Shown: positions 34,016 to 43,505 of the stretch, one piece after another
Layout of the letters: each line of letters opens with the position of its first letter
Numbering within the stretch: the first letter of the stretch is position 1
Source: an uncultured Armatimonadota bacterium
GTDB lineage: Bacteria; Armatimonadota; Armatimonadia; Armatimonadales; Armatimonadaceae
Direction: 5' to 3'
DNA length: 54,727 bases
NCBI GenBank assembly: GCA_903910385.1
Contig: CAIVZM010000039.1
Location: 1 to 54,727, forward strand
The notes under the pieces: model-generated
Databases searched by the model: none
Told to the model about the DNA's origin: nothing
Seen by the model: only the letters and a program-made list of their open reading frames with translations
Program-made: the position numbers and the translations under genes

Positions 34016-36178
34016 CTACCGGGAGCTGTTTCCGTTCTTGTGGGAAGAGTCAAAGCGACGATTCATGATTTCACGCAACTTGGACGCTTCTTCGGTGCGA
34101 CCATTGCGATCATAGTACTCCGCCAGTTTACGGTAGGAATCCGGCTCATCGGGCTTCTGGCTGATGTTGCTCTGAAGTCCGAATTCTTCCCGATTGAGTT
34201 TCTGCCGACTCTCGTATTCCGCAAGCGCTTTCTCCGCTGCTTTAGCGTCGCCGCTCATGCGATACGCTTGCGACAGCTTGTAAAAGGTGACATCCGCCGC
34301 CGGGTCTAATCGCGCCGCTTCCGAGAGTTCCATGACCGCTGTCTGACCATCATTCCGGTGCAGGGCGAGAAGTCCCATTCCGTAGTGGCGCTGTGCGGTC
34401 ATCGCGGGATCGTTTCTGGCTTCATTGAGAAACAGTTCCGCTTCGTGAAACTGTGCAGGGGTAGAGGCGCGATCCGCCAGCATTACTCCCAGAAGCATCT
34501 GCGTTTTTGCATCGTTCGGGGTTATTTCGACAATCCGCCGCGCCGTTGCAATGGCTTCATTGATCTTTTTCGCGCCGAATTGCAATGTCAGCAATAATTT
34601 CATATAAACGATGTTGCCGTCTTCAAGCGCGTTTGCCTTTTCCGCCAGTTCGAGGGCGCGTGTGGGCGTCCGTCGCAGACCGATCTGTCCGTTGATCAGT
34701 CCCAGCGCTTCCCGGTACGCCTGCTCTGCCAGTGTAATGGATTGCGGGTGTGCGGCGGCATAGCGATCTACCCGCTTCTGAATTTCCGGGGCGCGATTGG
34801 GTTGATGGTTCGTGGTGAAATTGTATTGCGCGATGGCTTCGTTGAGACGCCCGCTTTGTAAAAGAGCGTCGCCGAATGCTTCATGCGCTTCCGGACTACG
34901 CGGGCCTTTGGCGACCGCTTGTTCCGCCAGGGGAATAGCGCGGTCTGCAAACCCGCCTTCGGTGAGGTCACGGGCGGCGGCGGTCAATGTCTGTACGGAA
35001 TCTATCGGGCGACGTAACGCCATGGCGTAATTCCGTAGAGAGCCATCTACATCGCCATGCGTCCCCAGCAAACGCGCCAGTTGCTGGCGCAGTTCGCGTG
35101 AATTCGGCGTTGCGCCGAGTCGGAAATACAGGTCTTGCCGACGAGAAATATAGTCCTGTCGTGACTTCCAGAGCGCTTCCCATTTCGCGCTTTCCGCCGT
35201 ATTTCCCAGAGTGGCATAGGTTTGAAAGAGCATCTGTGACGGAGCCGGGTCTTCGGGGATCCGTTTCGCCGCTTCCAATAGAGGCGTGATAGCATCCGCC
35301 TGTTTTCCTGCATCGCGTAGAAGCCGTCCCAGTAACAGATAGGACGCCCCGTCATTGGTATCGAGAGACAGCGCTTTCCGTACCTCCACCTCACTCTTTG
35401 CGCGCCCTGCGGGGTCTGAGGAGTGTTTGTACAGCCAGGCGGCGTATTGTTGATGGGTCGCCGCGTTATCCGGGGCGAGTTCTACGGCGCGGGCGAATTC
35501 CTGTCCTGCTTCCTCCGGGTGATTGGTCGGTTCCAGAAGTGATGCCAGCAAAAGGCGGTAACCCGCCACCTTCGGAGCCAACTCGACCGCTTTGCGTGCG
35601 GCTTCCAGCGGTCTCTCCGGCACGTTCAACTGACCGGTCGCCTGTGACAGATATGCCCATGCCTCCGCATTAGCGGGATCGAGGGCGACCGCTTTTTCGA
35701 GCTCTTCGCGAGAGCGTTGTAACGACTTGAGAGTGAAATAAAATTTTCCCAGATTCGTATGCCCGGGGGATGAGTTTGGATGTGCTCCGGTAAACTGATG
35801 TAACTGGTTGAATGCTTCGGTAACGGCGCCGGTTCCTAGCTGAGAACGCGCCCATTCATCGCGCAGACGCGGGGAGTCCGGGTCAATGCCGACAGCACGG
35901 CGTAAATTGCTTTCCGCCTCGGCAAAACGCCCTTCCTGATTCAATCGATACCCAATGTGATAGAGGAGACGGGAATCGCCGGAGAGGGAACCGCGCTCTT
36001 TGAGCAATTCCGGCAGAGAAGCGCGACTCAATCGCCATTCCTGCACCGTCGGGGTAAACCAGGCTAATCGCGCTCCCGCGACTAAAAGGGCGCAGACGGC
36101 GCAAATCACTATAACGGTGCGGCGAAGATCGCCCGTTTTGTGTGAAGGTGTAACTGCTGTCGCTATCGATTCCATCAT
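34016..36178 (-). CDS. Membrane-anchored TPR-repeat protein
   Basis: 720 aa. One transmembrane helix near the N-terminus (VIVICAVCALLVAGARLAWF, about 20-40), then at least twelve TPR-like units with the A/G-x3-A-P signature (for example SLRNYAMALRRPIDSVQTLTAAAR and GMGLLALHRNDGQTAVMELSEAARLDP) and a charged C-terminus. TPR arrays build protein-protein scaffolds. It is third in the LacI-led operon after a pseudopilin, so a role in an assembly or secretion complex is plausible. Two ATGs in tandem (36178, 36175) make the start ambiguous by one residue. No Shine-Dalgarno is evident. Confidence 0.88.
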   Translation of the reverse strand: MMESIATAVTPSHKTGDLRRTVIVICAVCALLVAGARLAWFTPTVQEWRLSRASLPELLKERGSLSGDSRLLYHIGYRLNQEGRFAEAESNLRRAVGIDPDSPRLRDEWARSQLGTGAVTEAFNQLHQFTGAHPNSSPGHTNLGKFYFTLKSLQRSREELEKAVALDPANAEAWAYLSQATGQLNVPERPLEAARKAVELAPKVAGYRLLLASLLEPTNHPEEAGQEFARAVELAPDNAATHQQYAAWLYKHSSDPAGRAKSEVEVRKALSLDTNDGASYLLLGRLLRDAGKQADAITPLLEAAKRIPEDPAPSQMLFQTYATLGNTAESAKWEALWKSRQDYISRRQDLYFRLGATPNSRELRQQLARLLGTHGDVDGSLRNYAMALRRPIDSVQTLTAAARDLTEGGFADRAIPLAEQAVAKGPRSPEAHEAFGDALLQSGRLNEAIAQYNFTTNHQPNRAPEIQKRVDRYAAAHPQSITLAEQAYREALGLINGQIGLRRTPTRALELAEKANALEDGNIVYMKLLLTLQFGAKKINEAIATARRIVEITPNDAKTQMLLGVMLADRASTPAQFHEAELFLNEARNDPAMTAQRHYGMGLLALHRNDGQTAVMELSEAARLDPAADVTFYKLSQAYRMSGDAKAAEKALAEYESRQKLNREEFGLQSNISQKPDEPDSYRKLAEYYDRNGRTEEASKLREIMNRRFDSSHKNGNSSR

Positions 36179-36210
36179 TTATCCGCGAATTTGTCTTCTG
36201 AGAAAAGGAG

Positions 36211-36232
36211 AGGAGCGGCGTTAGCCGCTCCT
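36211..36232 (-). terminator. Hairpin between the second pseudopilin and the TPR gene (minus strand)
   Basis: AGGAGCGGC (36232-36224 on the minus strand) pairs with GCCGCTCCT around TAAC. The minus-strand tail is CTCCTTTTCTC. This is a possible attenuator within the operon. Confidence 0.5.
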
Positions 36233-36262
36233 TCCTTGCCCCAGCGCCTCCGGGAGGCTACC

Positions 36263-37150
36263 TTAGTCGTGGTTGTGGAAAATATCTTCCGCGCTTCCGA
36301 CCTTAGCGTTCAAAGCTCCTGCTTTGGTGAACTTGGCATGACCGTCAATGAAGGTAATGTTGATACCGCCACTGTGACGCGCCATCGGGCGGCGTCCGCC
36401 GTCCGAACCCGGATTCCAGCGATCTGTGGTTCCCGGAACAGCGAACGTCCAGTCCGGGCTCCATCGCTCCTGCCAAACTTCCGGCTTGAAGTTGTAGGGG
36501 CCGCAGTCGCCTATACCGGTTTCGACGACGCAGTCATTACCGCCGCCCTGCATATAGTTCGGGTCTGCCTTGATGTTCGCATCCGTGGAACCGTTGCCCG
36601 TTTCACCGGAGTCGGCGAAGGCGGCAAGGGAGGCGGGGCGCTTGATCGCGGCAAGCGAAAGGCCCGGATAAACGTGCAGGCCGTTCACAACCGCCGCATC
36701 GCTCCAGTTACCATGATAAGCGGTCAGTTCGCTGTTGTTGTATCCGTAGCTGGTGGGGCCGTAACCCGGACCCGCCGGTTTGTCGGGGCAGGAGAGGACG
36801 CCAGTGTTACCGTATTTGGTATCGTTGTAACCCGCCTGACCATTGTCGCCTAATTGTCCAGAATACTTCTGGATATAAGGAAGCAGGGCGATGCGCCAGA
36901 TAGTGGAACCAGCCTGGGGGCCGTCGCCCCAGCCACAGGTAAGGCTTTCGTCATAATCCTGCGCGTACATCTGGTTTGCGATTCCCAGTTGCTTCAGGTT
37001 AGAGAGGCAGGAGATGGCGCGAGCCTTCTCACGGGCCTGGGCGAAGACAGGAAACAGGATCGCAGCCAGAATGGCGATAATGGCGATAACGACGAGGAGT
37101 TCGATGAGCGTAAAGCCCTTCGTGCTCGGTTTGTAGCCTGAGTTATACAT
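36263..37150 (-). CDS. DUF1559 pseudopilin-like protein
   Basis: 295 aa. Prepilin signal with Gly at -1 ([11 protein letters not shown]) and the same hydrophobic helix and [12 protein letters not shown] stretch as the other pseudopilin in the window. The DUF1559 domain follows with [21 protein letters not shown] and the terminal H-x9-DG motif (HSG...IDG). It is probably cleaved and N-methylated by a prepilin peptidase. It lies in an operon with a LacI regulator and a TPR protein rather than with the PilC trio. GGAAGAAAG precedes the ATG. Confidence 0.92.
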   Translation of the reverse strand: MYNSGYKPSTKGFTLIELLVVIAIIAILAAILFPVFAQAREKARAISCLSNLKQLGIANQMYAQDYDESLTCGWGDGPQAGSTIWRIALLPYIQKYSGQLGDNGQAGYNDTKYGNTGVLSCPDKPAGPGYGPTSYGYNNSELTAYHGNWSDAAVVNGLHVYPGLSLAAIKRPASLAAFADSGETGNGSTDANIKADPNYMQGGGNDCVVETGIGDCGPYNFKPEVWQERWSPDWTFAVPGTTDRWNPGSDGGRRPMARHSGGINITFIDGHAKFTKAGALNAKVGSAEDIFHNHD

Positions 37151-37241
37151 TTTTACTTTCTTCCATAAGAGTGGATTGGATGACGATTCGCTCTTTATAA
37201 GTTTTTGAATTCTATAAAAGAGTCAGAGTAAGCCGGTAACC

Positions 37242-37601
37242 TTACGGCGTCGGCGTTGGGACGTTCTTTCCTGTGCGAGATTTTAGATCCTTAACGGTCT
37301 TCGCCAGTAATTCCCGACCATGCCCCATGGCAATGGAATTCAGCATAATCTTGTCATTATCGCTGAGTTTATCAAAATCGTTGCCATAACTCTGCGCTAA
37401 TTTTTCAATATGCGCCATGCCCGCCTTCGGGTCTGCAAATGGGTCTGGGGGAAGCGCCTGAGCGGGCGGCGGCGCGGCGGGCATTCCAAACCAGAGAATG
37501 AGACCAATGAGCAGGCAAAAGCCCGTGAACCCAAAAAAATAGGGAAACAGAGGATGCTTCGTTACGTCTGTAGTTCTTGAAGAATTTGGGAATACGCTCA
37601 T
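37242..37601 (-). CDS. Small bitopic protein co-translated with a LacI regulator
   Basis: 119 aa. One transmembrane helix (YFFGFTGFCLLIGLILWFGM), a Pro-rich linker (PAAPPPAQALPPDPFADP), then a helical tail (IEKLAQSYGNDFDKLSDNDKIML). Its ATG overlaps the LacI stop by 4 nt (ATGA), so the two are coupled. It precedes the pseudopilin by 91 bp. Unrecognised; probably part of the same envelope-associated complex. Confidence 0.75.
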   Translation of the reverse strand: MSVFPNSSRTTDVTKHPLFPYFFGFTGFCLLIGLILWFGMPAAPPPAQALPPDPFADPKAGMAHIEKLAQSYGNDFDKLSDNDKIMLNSIAMGHGRELLAKTVKDLKSRTGKNVPTPTP

Positions 37602-38656
37602 AATACTTGTCTCCTTTCGCCTATTGGCAGACTGGTCTCACGTTCGATAAGTTTCATCGGTAACCGAGTGGAGATTCGTTCCCGATCACTGTTGTCGCGA
37701 TCACGCCCTGACAGTTTCTTCAGGAATTGCGCCGTGGACTGCGCCGCCAGTTCATAGATATCCTGTCGCATCGTTGTCAGTGGCGGTGTCGCTCTTTCGG
37801 CAAGTCCAGTATCGTCGACGCCGATAAGGGAAAAATCGCCTGGCACTGTCAGTCCGGCATCCTGAATAGTGGTCATTGCGGCAATCGCCATCGTGTCATT
37901 TGCGCTAAAGAGGGCGGTTGGACGGTCAGTAGCCGGGCGTTTGAGTAGTTCCTTTACGGCGGATGCCGTGATCGTAGCCTCGTAGTCGCCCGGGAGGATA
38001 TCTTCCGGGCGAAGGGGGATTCGCGCGCGTTCCAGCGCCATATCGTATCCCTTACGTCTTTCCTGTGCCGAAGCGTGGGTATCTGGCCCGCTCAGGAATC
38101 CGATGCGCCGATGACCCAGTCCAATCAGGTAGTAGGTGGCGTCGAACCCGCACCGGACATCGTCGTAGCCCGTATAATCTAGTTCCGGCAGATCCGGACG
38201 CGCCCCATTGATCAGCAATGCCGGGTGGCTCATTGCGGCAACTTCTTTCAGATATTCCTGATTCAATCGTGGTGTGGCGACAATCAGCCCATCCGCTGAC
38301 TTGCGGATAAAGAGATCTTCCCACAACCTCTGCTCCACAAAACGCTCATCGGCGATTTCCAGCGACATTCGGTAGCAAGAGTCACGCACTGCCTCCAGAA
38401 CGCCACGTAGCAAGTTCATGTAATAAGGGTCATTGAGCGAGTCCAGATCGGGCGGCATGACCAGAGCGACCGCTTCGGAACGGCGCGAAGAAAAGCTCCG
38501 GGCGAGAGCGTCCGGCTTATAGTTAACCTCATTGATGACGCGCCTGACTCTCTCACGGGTATCCGTTGAGATTCCAGGGGCATTATTGAGAACGAGCGAA
38601 ACCGTTGCTGGCGACACCCGCGCTTCTCTGGCTACATCTTTGATAGTCACACGCAC
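37598..38656 (-). CDS. LacI-family transcriptional regulator
   Basis: 352 aa. Helix-turn-helix and hinge: VTIKDVAREARVSPATVSLVLNN at the N-terminus, followed by a periplasmic-binding-protein-like ligand domain (LLINGARPDL, GHRRIGFLSGPDTHAS, PTALFSANDTMAIAAM, IGVDDTGLAERATPPLTTM). LacI proteins bind palindromic operators and release on sugar binding. A near-palindromic TAAACCGATTTA (38707-38718) about 50 bp upstream is a candidate own operator. The start is GTG 38656. It heads a minus-strand operon with a bitopic protein, a pseudopilin and a TPR protein. Confidence 0.95.
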   Translation of the reverse strand: MRVTIKDVAREARVSPATVSLVLNNAPGISTDTRERVRRVINEVNYKPDALARSFSSRRSEAVALVMPPDLDSLNDPYYMNLLRGVLEAVRDSCYRMSLEIADERFVEQRLWEDLFIRKSADGLIVATPRLNQEYLKEVAAMSHPALLINGARPDLPELDYTGYDDVRCGFDATYYLIGLGHRRIGFLSGPDTHASAQERRKGYDMALERARIPLRPEDILPGDYEATITASAVKELLKRPATDRPTALFSANDTMAIAAMTTIQDAGLTVPGDFSLIGVDDTGLAERATPPLTTMRQDIYELAAQSTAQFLKKLSGRDRDNSDRERISTRLPMKLIERETSLPIGERRQVL

Positions 38657-38706
38657 TTTTAAAACTCGGCATCGTTGTTATTAACACATTGTTTGAATCG
38701 ATCCAC

Positions 38707-38718
38707 TAAACCGATTTA
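38707..38718. promoter_or_regulatory. Candidate LacI-type operator
   Basis: TAAACCGATTTA is palindromic at ten of twelve positions and centred on CG, the usual layout for LacI-family sites. It lies 51-62 bp upstream of the LacI start. Confidence 0.45.
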
Positions 38719-38770
38719 ATAACGAGCCAAAACAAAGATATCAGTTAATTTATGTGGTGTCAATGCAACC

Positions 38771-39058
38771 TCAGGGGGAAACGGTCTTTTTTTCCGCCGC
38801 GCCAGCAGGCGCTGATTGTACGCCTGGTTTTGCTGCCGACATTTCGGCTTCTTTACGTTTCTTTTCCGCCAACTGTGCCTGTCGCTTTTCAAAGGCGTCC
38901 ATCGCTACGGAACGCTCTTTCTTATTATCCTTTTGAAAGTTTTCCCATCTCTTCTGGTTGGCGCTGTCCACGACCGCAGGAGGAGTGGAGGAACACCCGG
39001 CGGTCAGAAGGCAGGAAGCGACTATAAGAGCAAGGGATAAAAATAAAAAACTTCGCAT
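38771..39058 (-). CDS. Lipoprotein with charged coiled tail
   Basis: 95 aa from ATG 39058. Lipobox LTAGC with a signal helix (FLFLSLALIVASCLL), then a basic/acidic helical segment (RWENFQKDNKKERSVAMDAF, KRQAQLAEKKRKEAE) and a Pro/Ala end. An ATG at 39091 is possible but has no signal-like sequence before it. It lies between the ligase-type gene and LacI. Unknown function. Confidence 0.65.
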   Translation of the reverse strand: MRSFLFLSLALIVASCLLTAGCSSTPPAVVDSANQKRWENFQKDNKKERSVAMDAFEKRQAQLAEKKRKEAEMSAAKPGVQSAPAGAAEKKTVSP

Positions 39059-39153
39059 ATTTGAGGTTGATTTCAATACCATGATTTGCATTCCGAATTT
39101 CCAGGATGCCCGTAATTATAGCAGAGACACGGCAAGGATAAATGCGTCTCCCG

Positions 39154-41451
39154 TCAGGGTGATAACGGTGGAACGGCGGAGGTAGAACCAAAAGCTGCAA
39201 GGCGACTCAGGGTTTCCTCACGGCGAGCGGCAAGTTCCGTCGCTTTGTCGGGCGCGAGCCGACTCCACTGTTCGATTATCTGGCGGTAGAGTTTGGTGAG
39301 TTCCTCGCGACGGACGGCGGTGTTTACCCCGGTCACTATCGCATTGGCGATTTCGACCTGCTGGTATGTTTCGTTAGTTCTGGAATATTCCTCAATGACA
39401 TTCGCCGCCTTTCCCCAATTTTTCAGGGCTTCTGCATTATTGTTCCGTTTTTCGTCGTTACTCGCAAGGGCGGCGTAGGCGAAAGCGGCATGGGTTTCCG
39501 GAAGTTCCGGAATGGCACGGTACAGACCGACCGGACCTTCCTGTCGTTTGACCAGTTCACGCCATGCTTCCATTGCGCCGTCGATATTGCCGATCTGCGT
39601 TTGAAATTCCGCCAGTTTACGCCAGGACTGCAGGGAGGTTGGCTCCGCTTCCAGAGACTTTTTGATCGCCTCAATCGCTTCCGGCATTTTGTCGCGATCC
39701 GCATACAGGCGACCCAACTGGTAAAACCGCTTACCGGTAGGCTCTATGCGGGTGGCATCCTCCAGTTTTCGCGCATAGTAGTACAGGTTCGGGTCGGCGG
39801 GCCAACGGGAAGTGTCGATAGTGGGCAGGGGCGGTGTCTTCATGGCGGCGATAATCTCTTCGCGGTAAACGGCGCCTCGCCATAATACGGCGCTCAATGA
39901 TAGCGCTACCATCAGGACGATTCCTACAAGGCCACGGGTAAGAATCCCCCTTCCACCCTCAGACGCTTGTTTCTGTCCGGTGTGAACGTTAGCGTCAGTG
40001 ACGAGCGAAGGCATTATGCCGCTGGCGATTCCGGCGATCGCCCAGAAAGGCAGGGCATTACCCAGCAGAGACCACTCGGAGTCGAATGCGTTATGTACGA
40101 CCGCCGCCAGAATCCCGCCTGTCACCCCGCACAGAAGCAGAGTCAGGCTATCCTCTCGATTATCACGCGCCTGTTTGAGATTGCGGCCCGCCGCGCCGAA
40201 AGCGGCGATCAGCGCCAGTCCGACGATCAGCAGTACAGGGAACCCCTGTTCGGCGGCGATTTGCAGATAGGAAGAATGCGCCAGATCGGTGCGGGCGACC
40301 AGAGCGTAACGGGGATAGACATAAGAGAAAGTCCCCGGTCCGGTTCCCAGCAGGGGATTCGCCTGCGCCATCGCCTGAGTTCCACGCCATGTCCAGGAAC
40401 GAAATTCGCCGGAATGCTCCTGCGTCACTGCCCCCCCGGAGACACGATTGAAAATCGGGCCCCGGAACGCCAGTGCGAACACGAGCAATATCGCGATCAC
40501 CGTCCCGATGCGTGTCCACGGCAGGCCGGAAAAGCCGCGTGCAAACAGGAACAGGGCGAACGCTACCGCCAAACCAACCAGAGCCAGAACGATGCCGGAA
40601 CGCGACCCTGTGACAAACAGTCCCGCCGCCGATAGTCCCACGGCAATGCCGAAGAGATAGGCGTAACGCTTCGAAGGAGCCGACACATAGGCGGCGACGG
40701 TCACCGGAAGCGTCAGCGCCAGGAATCCGGCGAGGAAGTTGGGCGAGAAGAATGCTCCCTGCGCCCGGTTCGCCGGGGCGCTTACCGTTACCTCGAAGAG
40801 ACGGATAAACCAGGCGACAACGGCGACGCGATAATCCCGTTCTGCGCCTGCCAGAGCGTTCAGAGTGCCGAGATATGAATCTACTGCTGTCAATGCAACC
40901 CAACCGGCGCCAATCGCCAGGGCGATAATCATTCCCCGGCGGGCGTGCGGATTTGCGGCATAACGCAACGCCACGGCGAAGACCGTAAAGTAGCTCAGCC
41001 AATCCAGGGTCGCCGGGAGCATAGCGAATAAAAGCGTATCCGAAGTCAGGAAGCGCGAATGTATGAGCAGAGATAGCGCTGTCAGCCCGGCGCTCGCTCC
41101 GAGCGCCAGTTCCGCTGTCCTGCCCATTCCCGATGTCGCGCCACGGGGCGGCGCCAGAACCAGTAGAATAAAGCCGGAAAGAAGGATGAGCAACCGGAGA
41201 ACGGACAGCGATACATCGGCGCCATAAGTAGCCCCTGCCGGATATCCCCCGATGGCAGGAGACAGTACTAACGCCAGATACAGCGCTCCCAGTCCTGCCC
41301 ATTCCATCAGGGACAATGCCGAAGGTGCGGCTTCGACTTCCCGCCTGGATGCAGGAGTGTTTCTGTTTTCTCTGATGCTTCCTTCCGCATTCTGTGATCG
41401 TTCTCTGCGGCGGCGTTCAGAGCGCGTTTCTGCGCTAACGTGCCTGTTCAT
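39154..41451 (-). CDS. O-antigen ligase/polymerase-type membrane protein with C-terminal TPRs
   Basis: 765 aa from ATG 41451. About twelve predicted membrane helices (residues 45-450) contain the Wzy_C/O-antigen-ligase-type pattern with LLGTGPGTFSYVYPRYA and a following LAHSSYLQIAAEQG motif. A soluble C-terminal domain with TPR repeats (FYQLGRLYADRDKMPEAIEAIKKSLEAEP) ends the protein. It probably polymerises or ligates polysaccharide repeat units made with the two GT2 enzymes encoded upstream; substrate unknown. The start overlaps the upstream glycosyltransferase by 17 nt. A longer frame to 41550 is unlikely because it lies within that gene. Confidence 0.85.
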   Translation of the reverse strand: MNRHVSAETRSERRRRERSQNAEGSIRENRNTPASRREVEAAPSALSLMEWAGLGALYLALVLSPAIGGYPAGATYGADVSLSVLRLLILLSGFILLVLAPPRGATSGMGRTAELALGASAGLTALSLLIHSRFLTSDTLLFAMLPATLDWLSYFTVFAVALRYAANPHARRGMIIALAIGAGWVALTAVDSYLGTLNALAGAERDYRVAVVAWFIRLFEVTVSAPANRAQGAFFSPNFLAGFLALTLPVTVAAYVSAPSKRYAYLFGIAVGLSAAGLFVTGSRSGIVLALVGLAVAFALFLFARGFSGLPWTRIGTVIAILLVFALAFRGPIFNRVSGGAVTQEHSGEFRSWTWRGTQAMAQANPLLGTGPGTFSYVYPRYALVARTDLAHSSYLQIAAEQGFPVLLIVGLALIAAFGAAGRNLKQARDNREDSLTLLLCGVTGGILAAVVHNAFDSEWSLLGNALPFWAIAGIASGIMPSLVTDANVHTGQKQASEGGRGILTRGLVGIVLMVALSLSAVLWRGAVYREEIIAAMKTPPLPTIDTSRWPADPNLYYYARKLEDATRIEPTGKRFYQLGRLYADRDKMPEAIEAIKKSLEAEPTSLQSWRKLAEFQTQIGNIDGAMEAWRELVKRQEGPVGLYRAIPELPETHAAFAYAALASNDEKRNNNAEALKNWGKAANVIEEYSRTNETYQQVEIANAIVTGVNTAVRREELTKLYRQIIEQWSRLAPDKATELAARREETLSRLAAFGSTSAVPPLSP

Positions 41452-42379
41452 GAGCGGGCCTCCGGCGACGGAAAATATTAAAGATCGGATTGATATAGCG
41501 TCGCCTTGCGATACGGACATACGCTCGTGCAAAAATTCCTGCCGGGACAAAAGGACGCATCAGGGCAGGCACTTTGTCCTGAAAAAACTTCTGATGCTTT
41601 CGGTAGAACTTCAACATCGAGCGGCTGTGCTCCAGAATCATCTTCTCGGCGGCGTTATCCGAGGATTTCCCAATCGCATGGGTGACGACGGCTCCGGGAA
41701 AATAAGTGACCTGCCACCCCGCCTGCGCCGCACGGAGAGACCAGTCCATATCTTCGCAGTAAAAGAAGAAGGTCTTGTCGTCTAACGTGCCGATTTGCTC
41801 CATGCACTTGCTCCGGATGACCAGAGCGCAACCGGACAGCCAGTCCACCTCCCGCGTTTCCGCATGATCGAAGTCCTGCATCAAATAATCGGCGGCGGGC
41901 TTGTTGTTGGGAAAGAGTTTGCCGAGGTAGACATTGCGGAACATCCCTGCCGCGAAGGTCGGCCAGCGGCGGCAGGAGTATTGCAGGCTGCCATCCGGGT
42001 TCAATACTTTCGGGCCGAATAGTCCTACCTTCGGGTTTTCGTCGCCAAACTGGATCAGTTTATCGATTGCGCCGGGATGACAGGCGGCATCGGAATTCAG
42101 CAGGAACGCGTAATCAGCGGTCATACCCTCGAAGGCGATATTGTTTCCGCCCGAAAAGCCGGTATTGACCGCGCTACGTATCAGGGTGACGCCCGGAAAC
42201 TCCGCCGCAACCATGTCGGCGCTGCCATCTGAAGAAGCGTTGTCTACGACCACCGTTTCGAAAACGGATGTGTCACGCGCCGCGATTTCCAGACTGCGCA
42301 GACATTCCCGCAGATCGTTTTTCGCGTTCCAACTCAGTATGCAAACTCTCAGGCGTGGTTTCGCCTCCGTCTTTGCCAA
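41435..42379 (-). CDS. GT2 glycosyltransferase
   Basis: 314 aa. GT-A fold of family 2 with VCILSWN at the start, the nucleotide-binding VVDNASSDGSADMV and the acidic metal site NSD (LLNSDAACHPGAI), then the acceptor region ENRKTFFFYCEDMDWSLR-like (FFFYCEDMDWSLRAAQAG). Resembles WbbL-type rhamnosyltransferases in layout; the donor is not decided. The TTG start at 42379 with GGGGAG upstream makes a 107-nt overlap with the preceding gene, unusually long but needed to keep the conserved N-terminus. Confidence 0.88.
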   Translation of the reverse strand: MAKTEAKPRLRVCILSWNAKNDLRECLRSLEIAARDTSVFETVVVDNASSDGSADMVAAEFPGVTLIRSAVNTGFSGGNNIAFEGMTADYAFLLNSDAACHPGAIDKLIQFGDENPKVGLFGPKVLNPDGSLQYSCRRWPTFAAGMFRNVYLGKLFPNNKPAADYLMQDFDHAETREVDWLSGCALVIRSKCMEQIGTLDDKTFFFYCEDMDWSLRAAQAGWQVTYFPGAVVTHAIGKSSDNAAEKMILEHSRSMLKFYRKHQKFFQDKVPALMRPFVPAGIFARAYVRIARRRYINPIFNIFRRRRPAHEQAR

Positions 42380-43238
42380 GCGACTCCCCCCAGCGTCCCG
42401 TCCTCACCCATGCGCCTATCGTTACGAGATTCGTAATCAAGGCGTAAAGAAGTGACGGCGTCTTTCCTTTGTAATGTTTCGCATAGAGACGAAGCAGAGC
42501 GCGATGCGATTCCCACACTGCCGCTTTGCGGACGCGCTTTGTCGTCCCGCCGCCTCCATGTATCACTACGGCTTTCGGCTCATACCAGATTCCGAACCCG
42601 GCGTCCTGACAGCGCAGGCACCAATCGACATCATTGAAGTAGAGAGGAAACCGCTCATCCATACCACCGACGGTTTCGTAGGCTTCCCGTGAAATCAGAA
42701 AGCAGGACGCCATCGGTTGCGGGGCGGGTTGCGCCTTCTCGTAATCAAAGAACGTTTGCCGGTATGCTGCAAAAGTCGGTGACTTCGGAAAAACCTTGCT
42801 CAAGCCGACAATATCATACAGCACGGCGACCGGGTAGGGAAATCCGCGCACGGACGCCTGCACATACCCGTCTTCGAAAACCAGTTTTGCGGCGACAGCC
42901 CCCGTTCGTGGCAGAGGATTGGAGAAGCCGGCGATCAGGTGATCCAATGCTCCCGGCGTCACCTGTGCATCCGGATTCAGCAGGAGCAGGTAATCTCCGG
43001 CGGCGGCGGCAAGCGCTTGATTGGTTCCATGGGCGAAGTTGGCGTTTGTGCGGTTGGCAATCAGGTGCGCGGAAGGAAATTCGGCGGCGACCATCTCTGC
43101 GGACTGATCAGCGGAAGCGTTATCGACGACGATAACCTCCTGATCGCCTCCAGTGATCGGGTTTACGTGCAATGCGGCAAGGCATTCCCGTAAATCCTCA
43201 CGGGTGTTCCAGTTGACGACACAGACAGACAGGCGCAC
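42273..43238 (-). CDS. GT2 glycosyltransferase
   Basis: 321 aa. Family 2: LSVCVVNWN, VVDNASADQSAEMV, NPD metal site (LLLNPDAQVTPGAL) and LYFNDVDWCLRCQDAGF. Highly similar in layout to the next gene; the pair probably arose by duplication and adds consecutive sugars to a polysaccharide unit. The start is GTG 43238, 6 nt after TAAAAT (minus strand 43250-43245), so a leaderless mRNA is possible. It leads the operon with the second transferase and the ligase-type protein. Confidence 0.9.
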   Translation of the reverse strand: MRLSVCVVNWNTREDLRECLAALHVNPITGGDQEVIVVDNASADQSAEMVAAEFPSAHLIANRTNANFAHGTNQALAAAAGDYLLLLNPDAQVTPGALDHLIAGFSNPLPRTGAVAAKLVFEDGYVQASVRGFPYPVAVLYDIVGLSKVFPKSPTFAAYRQTFFDYEKAQPAPQPMASCFLISREAYETVGGMDERFPLYFNDVDWCLRCQDAGFGIWYEPKAVVIHGGGGTTKRVRKAAVWESHRALLRLYAKHYKGKTPSLLYALITNLVTIGAWVRTGRWGESLGKDGGETTPESLHTELEREKRSAGMSAQSGNRGA

Positions 43239-43416
43239 GGACTCATTTTAACACGCCTCGCCGGATTACACTTTTCGATCTTTTGCGAGTAACCGGGAAT
43301 GTGATCTGTGTCGTCAAAAACTTGTGCAATCCTTCACTCTATCGGTGTGGAATTCATCACAATAGTATAAGTTGGCGGTCGGTTTATACAGGGGAAACGA
43401 GGAGGGCAGGGAGCAT

Positions 43417-43448
43417 TGTTCGGAAACGTCCGAATCAGTTTCCGGACA
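43417..43448. repeat. 11-bp inverted repeat upstream of rlmG
   Basis: TGTTCGGAAAC (43417-43427) pairs with GTTTCCGGACA (43438-43448) with one T-G mismatch and a 10-nt spacer. It lies about 60 bp before the rlmG start. Candidate operator or leader hairpin. Confidence 0.45.
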
Positions 43449-43505
43449 TGGTAGAGTGAACGATGTCAGCCCATGTCCTCTGTGTCCCCTGCGTATCCTG
43501 ATCCC

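Noticed and set aside
36191-36853. 220-codon plus-strand reading frame
   Set aside because: Antisense to the second pseudopilin, whose family assignment is certain.
40163-41302. 379-codon minus-strand reading frame
   Set aside because: A shifted shadow of the O-antigen-ligase-type gene; Arg/Gly-rich translation without domain similarity.
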